A stretch of DNA of 64,000 nucleotides from Rostrohypoxylon terebratum (lineage: Eukaryota; Ascomycota; Sordariomycetes; Xylariales; Hypoxylaceae). The number at the start of each line of letters is the position of its first letter. Position 1 is the stretch's first letter. The stretch spans positions 248,001 through 312,000 of the forward strand of contig MU385879.1 of NCBI GenBank assembly GCA_022497145.1, written 5' to 3'. Shown here in pieces: positions 22,827 to 34,398 of the stretch. The translations under genes and the position numbers were made by a program. The notes below the pieces were generated by a model. The model saw only the letters and a program-made list of their open reading frames with translations. It did not search any database and was not told where the DNA came from.

Positions 22827-23927
22827 CTAGACAGTGCCTGTGCTAAGGGGCGGAAATATAGGCCACCATCCCATGTCATTTGCCAATTTACGCCAAGAGA
22901 TCGCACCTCGCCGCGCAAGTTCAAGAGGCACCTTAGGATCCCTACAATCCATGCGACTGTTGAATAACTCCAGACTCACCCATCCCTCGAAGCCAATGTC
23001 ATTGAAAATAGTCTGGGCGATCTCCCTAATAGGTAGATACGCGCCACGAGCTTCCTCGCCATAGAAAAGTCGGTACTTTCGAGACCATACCATCCGCGGT
23101 CGTTGCTTGGTATCGTAGTCAGGGCTTCCGGGAACGATGGGTTCGTCAGGAAGTCTAGCATCTCCCATCTGAACGATAAATACCTTGTCGCGATGGGCTT
23201 TTAGTTGTTTGACCAGGCGCTGCATCGACATCTTCACTGCTTTCTCTCCATCGGGTACACGGCCAGATGGGACGACCGGGTCAGCGAAGACGAGGCCGGC
23301 CATGTGAAAAGTGTCTAGACACATGCCAAAGTTAGGCCGGTCAACTTTCCTGATCACGTCCCAGCAGAACTCCCATCGGTCGATACGAGTAGCCGAACAG
23401 CGACTCTCGCAGGCAAACCGGATAGGAGGTTGTTCTCTCCGGCCAGCATCTGCCGCCTTCTGGAAGTCCTCCGCGATCGAATCCAGGTCTGCAGTCACCT
23501 GGTCGTCGGGTAGGGAGCTAGATGGCATCATGATCATATCCGTTCCTAGGATATGTGCGAGCTTGATCCAAACCAGGAGTTCCGAGAACCGGGACTCATG
23601 CTCGAGTCGATTAAGGAGGCCCTCATACTGCATGAAGGGTTGGAGGCACACTATTTCGATGCCTCTCTCCTGACACATGGATCGAATTTTGAAGGCGGCA
23701 GCGATCTGACTTCGTGACGGGAAGGGTCCAATAGGGGGGACGGGAATAGATGTGGGAATGGATAAGTCATCGCAATTATTCTGGCTAGCAATGGCTTCGA
23801 GATCTTCCCAACAAACCTCAACGCCTTGGTAGCCGTATGATTGGGCAGCATTGAGTCTGGTTTCTAGTGAGTGCCCGGCAGAGTAGTGGCCCAGGGACAT
23901 CGTCGGAATGGCAAGTTTGCACGGCAT
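22827..23927 (-). CDS. 3-dehydroshikimate dehydratase (TIM-barrel, xylose isomerase/AP endonuclease fold)
   Basis: Single exon, 366 residues, beginning MPCKLAIPTMSLGHYSAGHS, the usual N-terminus of the fungal QutC/qa-4 type enzyme. These enzymes dehydrate 3-dehydroshikimate to protocatechuate in quinate/shikimate catabolism using a divalent metal. Seen: GYQGVEVCWEDLE after the first strand; metal-ligand candidates in FACESR (Glu), CLDTFHMAG (Asp, His), FIVQMGDA (Gln) and WVSLELFN (Glu). Length fits the family (about 350). No quinate permease, repressor or activator gene lies nearby, so it is outside a visible qa/qut cluster. It diverges from the L-amino acid oxidase gene. Confidence 0.88.
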   Translation of the reverse strand: MPCKLAIPTMSLGHYSAGHSLETRLNAAQSYGYQGVEVCWEDLEAIASQNNCDDLSIPTSIPVPPIGPFPSRSQIAAAFKIRSMCQERGIEIVCLQPFMQYEGLLNRLEHESRFSELLVWIKLAHILGTDMIMMPSSSLPDDQVTADLDSIAEDFQKAADAGRREQPPIRFACESRCSATRIDRWEFCWDVIRKVDRPNFGMCLDTFHMAGLVFADPVVPSGRVPDGEKAVKMSMQRLVKQLKAHRDKVFIVQMGDARLPDEPIVPGSPDYDTKQRPRMVWSRKYRLFYGEEARGAYLPIREIAQTIFNDIGFEGWVSLELFNSRMDCRDPKVPLELARRGAISWRKLANDMGWWPIFPPLSTGTV

Positions 23928-24816
23928 TTTTTATCGTGCACGTGTAATGAAAGTGGTGATAGAGGAGAAGCGAGTGCATAGTGTTGCAGACGACGTAAAG
24001 GCAGATTCGTATTTCGGACTTGGGTTTTTGAGGAGCAATTGAGTTCATTGCGCGTCGAGGTTGAAGCCATCGTGGAATTTTTGAGCTCCGCCAATCGCAG
24101 ATCATGTACCAGACTTAGGCGGTTAAAGGTTCGCACGCATAAAAAGGCATCCAATAGCAAAACATAGACGACATGCCTTTTTTCAGCTTTTATTGGCATT
24201 TTGCCAATCCTCACCTTCGTATATAGTTTCAGCAATAAATGTAACCTTAGCCGAGCTGAAATGACTTTATACACACATTGCACAGCCCCCTATTTAATAG
24301 TGCTGCACTTGTCGAATTGAAAACATCGTATCAAACGTAACGATAGCCGATTCATGCCAGCTGAGAATGCATGTAGATATTTCTGATTGAATGTTCTGAC
24401 CAAGAACGATCTTATTCAGTTAGATCATGAGCAGATCAGTTGGGCATACCTGCTTGTCTATTGTGATATTGGTGGACAGTCTAGGTAATCACGCAGGCCT
24501 TCTGCACTTCTCTAGCCATTTTGCTTCCAGCTTCATGTGGGTCTATCGTCAAGAGACGGGGTAAACGACTCCTTGCTATCACATGCCATGCCATGCCCTA
24601 TGTTTGTTTTGATTGTCCATACGCAACATTCAATCTACGAATAGAGGAAGATAGAGTCAAAGTCTTGAGATCTCCTTGTACCTATAGGTTGATAGTTCGA
24701 GCATCGAGTTCATATATAACTTGATGTTTCCCTCGCAGTCTTGTCCACGGATATCCATCTACTCAAGGAACACACCCCAACTTTATTGAACTCATCCGAA
24801 AGGTTACAACGCAACA
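23928..24816. promoter_or_regulatory. Divergent promoter DHS dehydratase / L-amino acid oxidase
   Basis: 889 bp, no gene recognised. Minus-strand open frames overlapping the dehydratase start are shadows. Confidence 0.45.
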
Positions 24817-26776
24817 ATGGAATTACTATCAGATTCGAAGATAGAAATCCACGAGAGCACTCGTAAAGATGTTGCCTCGCCTGCGACTAGTCCCCTCTTG
24901 AGTTTCCTCCTCAAATTTGCCAAGGAGGAGGGAAGAAGCTATTTGGATGAGATACAGGGCATGAAAGGCGATGCTCTGTGGAGTATTGGGCAGAAAGCCA
25001 TCCAATGCGAGGACCCCTCGAACAATATTCCCGACGAGAGCGCCCAAGACGAAACTGAATTTTTGAACATTATCAATGGCCCTGGACTACAAGCCGTACC
25101 TAAGGGCACTTCCGTAAGTTAATGACGAATTCAAACCGGAAATTTGATTAACTTGCTGGTGCTGATATGCGACGCAGGTCACCATCGTCGGTGCGGGTAT
25201 GTCAGGTCTTGTGGCAGGCTTCGAGCTGAAGAGGGCGAAGTTCGACGTCCGTATTCTCGAGGCTTCGTCTCGAGTTGGCGGTCGTGTGATTACTTTCCGA
25301 GACCCCCTTTTTGCTCCGGGTCTTCATGCCGAGGGTGGCGCGATGCGTATTCCCAAGAATCATTTCCTTACACACGCCTACATCAAGAAATTCAGTATTG
25401 ACTCCCTCTTCCCCTTCGAGATGAAGAACAAATTCATCTACCTCTCTGGCTATCGCGGAGGCACCACCCTGACATACGACCACTTCAACGATAAGCTCAA
25501 GCAGCGCGATTTCGAGTTGCTCAACCTCTTCCCGAACCTAAAGGAGTGCGAAAAGGGAAAGACGTGTGACGAACTTTTCTTCCAGGCTGTAGATCCCGTC
25601 GTCAAGCTCTTCAACAAGTGGTACAAGAGACCAGGCGAGGAGTCGCTTAGGATTCGTATCGCATACCAAAAGGTCACCGAAGCCTATGACAAGTATACGC
25701 TCCGTTCGTACCTGGAGGAAGTCGCCTGTTGGAGCCCCGATGCTCTTAGACTCTACGATCTTGGAAACGCGCATGTGGTCTTCGACAACGGGTTTATCGA
25801 GTCCTGGAAAGATGCCTTCCTCTCTAGCAACACAAGTGGCGGGGAGGCCGGGATGGAACAGCTCCAGAACGGAATGGATCAAGTTCCCAAAGCTTTCATA
25901 TCGCCCGAACTGAGAGACTTTTCTCTAGCCGACAATATCACCTACGGCGCTCGCGTGACTCATGTAGTTGATATTCCGCCTACCGGTGATGCGCCTCCCC
26001 AAGTTCGGATCGACTATGAGACCGGAACGGGCGATACGTTCAGCGTCACCTCGGACTACGTCATATTTGCAATCCCCTACACCGCCCAACGCGCCATAAC
26101 AAAGTCTCGTCCCTTTAGCCCGATGCTGGAGCAAGCAATTCGCGATGTGCGCTATATCGAGGTCACCAAAGTGCTTCTGCAGTACCAAAAGCGATGGTGG
26201 GAAGACGTTTTCGCCTCTCATGGACAGGGAACCGATGGCGGGCTGATCAGCGACCTGCCCATCCGGTACACGATGTTCCCGCGGACAAAAGATAACGCAC
26301 AGTGCAAGGACACCCAGCGAGGTGCCGTCATGGCTGCATATACATTCCAGCAGGACGCCACCATCCTTGGCGCCATGTCGCCCGAGCGGCGTGTGCGCAT
26401 CGCAGCCGAAAACCTAAATCACGTCTTCCCCGGAGCAAACTCGCTGAAATATCTCGAGGCAGGAACATCTCAAGCCTTCCCATCAGACGAGCTGGCTGGT
26501 GGAAGTGCGTTTTGCTATTTTGGACCGGGGCAGAAGACCCAGTACCTGGAAACGATGCGGACCCCTGACTGGGCGTACCCCGAGAAGTCAGATAAGTACC
26601 GCGTCTTCTTTGCGGGAGAGCACGCTAGCTACACGCACGGCTGGATCCACGGCGCCATTGGCTCAGCGCTGAGATGCGTGCAGCAGCTCCACGGGGTCGT
26701 TACCAGCCATCCCTCTGATCATCTGCCAATAGGGGAGGGTGCTAAGTATGAAGGTGGAGACTTCCACACATGCTGA
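24817..26776 (+). CDS. Flavin L-amino acid oxidase family protein
   Basis: Two exons, 24817-25113 and 25178-26776, intron 64 nt phase 0 (GTAAGT...CGCAG), giving 631 residues. FAD-dependent L-amino acid oxidases deaminate amino acids to 2-oxo acids, ammonia and hydrogen peroxide. The dinucleotide motif VTIVGAGMSGLVAGFELKR begins at residue 100 and continues to RILEASSRVGGRV; the GG doublet follows the Rossmann helix. LHAEGGAMRIP and the C-terminal FAGEHASYTHGWIHGAIGSAL match the FAD-binding and substrate regions. The first 95 residues are an extra helical segment without a signal peptide, so the protein is probably intracellular. Substrate is unknown. The C-terminus does not end in an SKL-like peroxisomal signal. 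Confidence 0.9.
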
Positions 26777-27651
26777 TAGAAATGACGGCAATGGGAACAT
26801 TGAATAGACTACTAGGTACCTAGATAATGCGAATGAGGACTCGGGATCGATGGCCGGAGCAGCAATCTGACACAAGATAGGATATGTGCATGAGTGACGG
26901 TAGGACACGCCGTGATCTATGTAATACACCATACCTACTCCAATCATAATACTCAAGTGGCATGTGATATCCCTGGAAAGCAGGCTAATGATAAAGGAAA
27001 AGAAAGTCCAGGTAACATCGGTCATTTTTGCTACTTTCTTAGTCCTGCCTTACCTTTCCATTTGGCCTGGTATCGCGTTCTTGCTCTCGATGTCTCAGGT
27101 CATTATAGCTTTGGTTTATCTTTTTGCTTCGCGGTGATGTAGGTGCCTCTATATTTGATATTGTGCCATCGGGAACAGATTGTTGATTCACAATGGGGTG
27201 TGTTAATAAATGATTCAGCTCCATATTTCGTATTTTAAGTGATCCAGCAAATATTGCGAGACTCGGGAATCGAGGTCGGATTTAGCATGAGAATGATATC
27301 TTCCCTGACAATAGATAGGTCAGCATCTCTCAGATTTTATCACCGCCCAATTAAAAGGTCATTCTTACTATGGGCACTTTATTATCACGCATATCTGACA
27401 GAACGTTATACTCATACAATGCCTAGGTAGTATCTATAAATAGGCATGAGGCAAGTCACACAGTAAAGACATACCTAATAGAGGCCCAGCAGAATGCGCC
27501 ATAGCATTTATGAAGCCCCTGATCACGGAGTTTTACTACTGCTACCCAGCAGTGAAACAAAGCCATCGACTAAGGCCAAGTGATAGTAGGTAGGTAGCTA
27601 TGAATCCAACATGTCAGTCGCAGCCACCCCTTGCTCCCCCATTCTCCCACC
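26777..27651. other. Convergent 3' spacer, no gene recognised
   Basis: Between the 3' ends of the oxidase and listerin. Contains TAGGTA motifs (26811-26822, 27423-27430, 27586-27598). No gene seen. Confidence 0.5.
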
Positions 27652-30600
27652 TTAAGCACCCCGAGGTGTTCTCTTATCAGAACCCAGATAGTCGATCGGA
27701 TTACGACACAAGGGGCACGTATTCTGGTTGCTGCTCTGGAACCACTTGTACAGACAAGTCCTGTGAAAGAGGTTCTTGCAAGTCTGGCAGCGCTTATCCG
27801 GCGTCTTCTTGTCGGTGCTGATGATACTGTAGCAGATGGCGCACTCGGTCTGGCCTTTCATCGCGCCTACGATGTTACGACGGAAGGCTGTGAGGCCGTC
27901 GATGATGCTCCCGCCCTTGAACATCGGTGTTAGAAACAAATGCGACCACACTGAAGAGGCTGGGTTAGGAACTTACCGAGAAAGTAATTATGCCTTGCGT
28001 TGTGATGATCCAACTTTGCCACTTCCTCTCGTTGACCGCGACCCGGTTGATCCCCGATACTGTAACGCCTTCAAGCGGGTATTCTTGTGGAACTCTGATC
28101 GAAATAGAAGCTTGCATCTCGTCTATCTCGTAACCAGCGGTGATCTCCCGCGCGGGGACGCTGACTTTGACTATTAACTCCTTCTCGTCCTCCGCGGGTT
28201 CTTCCTGAGTTTTACTCCATTCAGACACGTCGTTCAGTGCCTCTCTAATGATGATCGGGGAGAAATACTTGGTCATCCAACTTGCGACGGCAATCTTCGT
28301 CTGCTTGGAGCGACATCCCAGGTACCATGCCTTGAAAAGGCCAGGCACGTACTTCAGCACGAGATAAAACAGGTGAATGAGAAGCCATTGCATACTCCTC
28401 TCTTCAGTCTCGGCTTCTGCGAGTTTTAAATCATAGTCTTTGATCTGCTCTTCCGTGAAATTGGCCTTGTCTAAATTCAAAGGTCGAGCTAGTGAGTGAC
28501 CTAGGACGTCGAAAGTAAATTCCATCAAAGGGCCGACATAATTGGCAGTCTTCAGATTATCGGCGTAGTCGCTGCGCACTTTGAAAGAGGCGGCTTTGAA
28601 TGAGTCGAATACCAAGAGCCATGAGAGGAGGTAAGACCTGATCGGTGTCGGGAAATGCGCAAGAACATCATCAGAGTAAATTTCGAGCGTCGGTGCGTCG
28701 AGGAGAAGCGAGAGCAGTTCATCGGGCAGTTGAGCGTCTCTCTTTTCTAAAAGGACATTGAGCGACAATTCCTCTTGGGTGGCAGGGAGTGCCTTATGGA
28801 GGAGAGTAAATGCCGCTGTTTGAATGCCCCGCGAGTCACTTGCTACCAGCCCATACAGCTCTGAAAGATATTTAATGTGATCAAGGGGGAGCTTTTCTAC
28901 CAGTCGACCGACGATAGAATCTACAATCTCCACAGGTTGCGTATCCTTCTCTCTAGGGAGTTTAAGCAATTCAATGAGTGCAGCTGACGTCTTCTCCGCG
29001 GAAGATTGCAAGGCGTCAATGAGATCATCATTGGGTTCTTCTCCCTCCAACGACTTCAGAGTAGTAAACAAGCGGAGAGAAGCGTTTATTCCAGGCAAGA
29101 GATTATCAGGAAGGCCTGTTGTTGGTTTTGTCCATAAGTAAATACAGAAATCCAAGGCTTTCTCCCAATACGAGCCATAGACGTCTTTGATGCACGGGAG
29201 GAGGCTCTGAAGGCAGTGGCAGGCCTCCGCCGCGAAGCGATAATCGAGTTCTTCAGGTGTATCTAGCCACGACGTGATCTGTCTAGCTGCGAACACTAGC
29301 CGATTATTTGCAACTGGTAACTCTCCGGAATCATATATTCGCATACAGGAATTGAGAAGCACAAGTGTGATGAGACTCTTCTCTAAGCCGATGCGCGCTC
29401 CGGCGACATCGCTAACCAAACGGTTGCAAAAGTTGCTGACCGTCTTTGACGCGGATATTGTTTCGCCAAGGCCACTAAGAAGCGCCACGGTGGGGAGCAC
29501 TGTCGTGGTCGAGGGTGTGCTCTTCAAGAAATCCAGATTTGCCAACCATTGCTCTCCACTGGATGGAAACCCGTGGTTCTCTGTCAATGCCTGGAGAAGT
29601 TCACCTAGAACTCGTGCAGAATAAAGACCAAGGGGACTTAAAGACTTTGCCTGTTCGAGCAATCTTTGAATAATTTCATGAGCCAGACGCGATGAGTCGG
29701 TACCAGCGTCATCTTTCCATCCACCGGCATCCTGGGCTATATCAACGATCAGTTTTCGCGCAGATGAGACTAGATCTTCGGCATCCGATAAAGCGGTTTC
29801 AGATGAAAGCGACTTCCATATTTTATCTTCGCTTATGATGGTTAATTGGTCAGATACCAGTTCTGCGGTCAAGTTTAAGCATATCATAACTTCCGCCTGC
29901 TTAGGTATGGACAATGCGTCTAGTCGAAAGCCGCCAGATAGCAGCTTAGCCGTATACATTGCCATGCGTCCCGGAATTGAACAGCCATCTCTATCTCTCT
30001 GCATGTTCTTTTCAAGTGTACTTAAAGACTGCATAGGGAGAAGATAAGCGCCACCAAGTGCACTTGTAAGGGCAAGGGATTGATTCGGCGTTTCTTGTAG
30101 GAAGAGAGATAATTCTTCACTCCATACGGTCGCATCGGGTACCAAGCGCTCAAGCTGCCCATCTTGATCCGAGCCGACAGCCGGAGATTGTAAAACTTGT
30201 TGAGCAAGAGTTCCGACGCTGAAAACGATTAGCAATATCCCAATGTAAGTTACCTAGATATATGACTCACGATAGAGAATTTGAGTCAGCAGTGGTAATG
30301 CTTCGTTGTACTAACTCAAGCAATCGAGAACTGCTCGTCGAAGGATTATCCATCAGGCTTCTTAGTACAACCACATCGGAAGTGGCATCAAATCGTTCAG
30401 AGATGCTCAACAAGCTCGCCATCAAACTCATATGAACTTCGTCATCTTGCAGCAACAAATCTAGCTTTTTCTCCGCTATGATACGTAGGCCTTTGATCAC
30501 GCCTAGATTGGGTTGGCCTAACGTATTCGTAGTCCGGGTTGTCAATTCTTTCGCAAGCCGTCGTGCAGCAGAATTTGTTAACGTATCGAATGTGAGCACA

Positions 30601-32757
30601 GCTTCGAAAAGGGCCCATCCCGTCTCTGCCGTGCCAACAGCACACATGAGACAACGTTTTATTAGCTCGGTCTGCAAAGCTGGGTTTTGCTGGGCGAGGG
30701 TGGAAGCAGAGTGGGTGGAAATAAGACTGGTGATTGACGGCAAGGCCCCAGGACTTTCGACGTGCTCTAGAAGAGCCGCGACATTTGTGTTCCAAATTTC
30801 TTCAAACTTCTGTTTCTGTTCGGGAATTTGACTGAGGAGGTTGATGCTGGAAAACACGTGAACCGAGGAAGGAGATTGAAGTAGTTCAACTCCGTTTGTT
30901 GACGTTATATTCGTCACATAGTCCAATATCTGCCTAATATCATCTGAGGATTGTTTGAAGAGCTGAGGAGCCTGTCTGAAAGCCGATTCTAATGTTGCCG
31001 CTGCTCCGAATGGTTTCCAGTTTCTTGTTTCAAGCAATTTTAAGACGTCCTGAAGAAGCTCTACGGAATATTTTGCTGGGATGTTCGGAATGGGGCGATC
31101 GGTTCCAATCGTTTTCTCATGGGCATCAGAAATCAAACCTACCAAAGTGAACCATCTCGATCCTTCATCAGCCACCGACTTCTGAGATTTCTCATGTTCC
31201 TTTGATGCTTCTGGTAATGAATTGAGGATTCGAGTTCTAAAATTATCCTTCCACTGACTCCATTCCAGTCCAGTGGCGCTAACAACGTCTTCAAATGGCG
31301 AGGTTGCTGTTGAGGTATACGCTTTTATCAGGACTTGCTGTTGTCCCGCGGTGGTCCACATGGATGTTTCGGGGGTAGGAAATAGATAATGTGCTGTGAT
31401 GGGGAAAATATTTTCCTGGGCAACTTTGACTCGATCATCGCCGGACTTTGTCATTTCAACAAAGCGTCTGGCAGTATTGAGGTACGTTGACCAACCGTCT
31501 ACGGCATTTCCGCGAGGCTCATCTCTTCTAGTTAGGCCCGTTCTCATGCACCTTAAGAATTCCAATGCGCCATCTAGATCCTTTGGAATTATATCAATAG
31601 GTATAACACCCAGTAATTGATTGAGTAAAAGCCAGAATCTTGGAGTGCTTGTTTGAGAACCTTTTTCCAAGAAGCTCTTTAGTCTCGACGTTAGTGATTT
31701 CTTTCCACGGTATTCGGATGTCCAGACCGTTGGGTGATTGGTAGTCAATTTAGTCAATGCATCTATGTAATCTGCCGCAGAGCCAATCTGGGTAGATTTC
31801 AGACCATCACCAACAAAAATCTTGCTCAATCGTGAAAGATCTGCTTCAGTTCTTGTTGGGCGTTTCTCTAGGCATATTGATAGAAGTTGACATGATAAAC
31901 GTCTGACGACAGCATCGTTGGCCGTGACGCTAGACCATATCTTGTCTTGCTCGAAAAATTGATCATAACTATCCTGAAATTTCTCAAGATCAGGGAGATC
32001 GAGTTTCTGTAGGAGATTCAGGACTAATGCGAGGCTACTTCCCAAAACTCGGTAATATTTGGCTTCGGCGTCGTCGGCATTGGTAGAACGTTCGTCACTA
32101 AGCGTTTCCGCGGTCTCTTTGATCGCATCGGAGGCATATTCTATGATCTGCGCCTGACATCTTCTCCAGAACTGGGCTACCTTTTCTGGAGTCGAAAGGA
32201 ACGAAGACAGTCCTTCAGTAGCGGCGCGAGACACAGCCTTATCTTTGTCGAATGTACCAGCAAGCCAGGAGCCGACAATTTTAGGTATGTGTTTCTCGGT
32301 ACGCTTGCGAGCCGATTTCATGAGCTCGAATTGCAGGATATGAGATAGTTCGCGGACACGACGGGAATTGTCTATCGAGATGCGAGGGTATAGTTGAACC
32401 TATTATAATCATTACTAACTAAGCACAAGACGACGATATACCAATCCACTACTTTACACCCACCCATGCTTCTAGTATAGGCTCTTCTGTACCTCCATCT
32501 CGCTCATGCGGATGAGCTTGAACGTAGGTCACAAGTTCTTCTAAAGCCTTTGCCTTAGTGGTAGCATCTTTCTTTTGTAGATTTTTCAGGGACACAACAA
32601 CATTCGCATCTGATATTGAGGAGAGGTCGGGCGGCTCGGCCAAGTAAGAGAGGTCGGTGCCTCTAGAGGAAGTTGAAAAGGCGCCGAAAGAACTGGAACC
32701 AAAGTTCCCAAACGACTTGCTGCTACCGGCGCGCGACTTTCCCGGCTTACGACTCAT
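27652..32757 (-). CDS. LTN1: E3 ubiquitin ligase listerin (Ltn1/Rkr1), ribosome quality control
   Basis: Listerin binds 60S subunits stalled with nascent chains and ubiquitinates the peptide. Four exons fit: 32757-32464, 32399-30271, 30218-27977 and 27915-27652, giving 1642 residues, close to the family norm. The N-terminus (MSRKPGKSRAGSSKSFGNFG) and the first repeat (EAW|VQLYPRISIDNSRRVREL) are typical; donor GTGGGT at 32463 is chosen to keep AWVQLYPR. The middle is a long HEAT-like helical solenoid. The C-terminus has GGSIIDGLTAFRRN followed by a RING (CAIC, RCQTC, FHRTCLYKWF, CPLC). The last intron (27916-27976) has a TTCTAAC branch and an AAG acceptor. Confidence 0.95.
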
Positions 32758-34398
32758 GATAAATGTAAGTCGTTTTAGTTCTAAAGACCAAGGTCCAAGG
32801 TCCAAGGTCCAAGGCTACGAGTCGACCTCTCGCTCGCTCGTTCGCGGCGCCCCGTCGCCTTTACTAACTCCCAACTCGCACGCAAGCAATGTGTTAAGAC
32901 TTTCAATAGATGAAATTTCTTGACTCTGGGTAGAAAAAAAAACTGAATATCACACGTGAAGTATCTAGGTCGCCAGAGAAGGAATGCGCCATAATTAAGT
33001 AGATGAATGCGGATCGAATGAAATTTGTTGACGGAATATTTTTACCCCACCGAGGGGTTCATTATGTGACGTCGTGCCCTATCAGATTAGTGTTCTAACC
33101 TTAAGGCTTAGGTATCTTCGATTGGTAAGCCTCACGTGCAAGTACCTTATTGCATTCACGTACCTACTAATAGGTACTACTAGTAAACTTCGCCGGACTG
33201 AGTCATGGGCATGGATACCCGGATACATAATCCATGCGATCCATATCTCATCCGGATTAAGCCGACTTCTCCACTCTTCTACTACATAACCTTCGATGTA
33301 TCTCTCTTCGTCCCCTAAACTTTACAACTAACGAACAGAGCTAAATATAATCTTAACAACTATGCTAACGGATTAGGAGAATATAGCTCATAGATCAACA
33401 GCAGCGCATTCGCATAGAAATTACCACGTAATATGACAGGCAGTAACATCATGATGCACGAGGGGCATTGGGTGCATTGGAGAATAATACATCTCTCTTC
33501 GGGTAACCGCATATAGTAGTAAATAGAACCAATGAGATGTGATAGCCAACACCCCGCGTATATCTCCACTTCTTTAGGTGCCGCAGTGTTGTACAGTATG
33601 ATTACGCACAGTCTGTTTTACTTGCATGATTCCGCTCCAGCATACAAGCTTCACTTTTAGCGTTTCTCCGCACACCAACTCCGAGACTTCCCTGTCTTTC
33701 TCCTCATTGCCTTTGATCTACCCCTAAAGCCGCTACCATTTAATCGCGGAAACCCCTTATTAAGCAGTCGCTCTTCAAGCACCTAGTGTATTCACGTGCT
33801 GTTCCAAGGTTACACTGTGCCGACTCTTAAGCCTTTAAGGGAATCTCAGCCCAAACAGCGCAGACACCCGCCCCAATCACTTCCGAAGCTCCCCGCTTTG
33901 AGATCTAACATTTGAGCGCAACACTGGGCTTCTACCTACTACCATTGGCAGCACTGGACAACTCAAAACTTAGAACTTCCAAGGTTACAACTCCTCATTC
34001 GATATCTCTCAACATCCAATACTCATACTCATACTCATACCCACACCCCCAACCATACCTGTACTTGTGCCCAAATGTTCCACTTTAGATATCTATCTAG
34101 CTAAACAATAAATTTTCATCTTTATATCGTCGTCGTTGTCTTTCCCACTCTTCCTATAGCAGATGACTTCTTCGCTATTCTCGTAGTCGAAATTTCGGCT
34201 TTGTGTAAGTGTCACCCGTCCAAGATGACAACATCTCAACACACCAACCCCACAAGCGGTGGCGATATCCCTCATGCTTTTACTCTATCACCATCACCAA
34301 CGGAGAAAGCCAAAATGCATTCATGATCGCTAGTACTAACAATATTTATTTAGTAGTAGATAGTATATGATGTTCCTGTTGCGTACGATTCGATCGAG
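32758..34398. promoter_or_regulatory. Divergent upstream region listerin / repeat protein
   Basis: 1.6 kb without a recognised gene. Holds CACGTG at 32953-32958, TGACGTCG at 33067-33074, TACCTA motifs near 33163-33178 and an ATACTC tandem run near 34019-34038. Confidence 0.45.

Noticed and set aside
32766..32805. ATG 32805 as listerin start
   Set aside because: It adds a non-conserved repeat-derived stretch (GGTCCAAGGTCCAAG); ATG 32757 gives the typical MSRKPGKS start.
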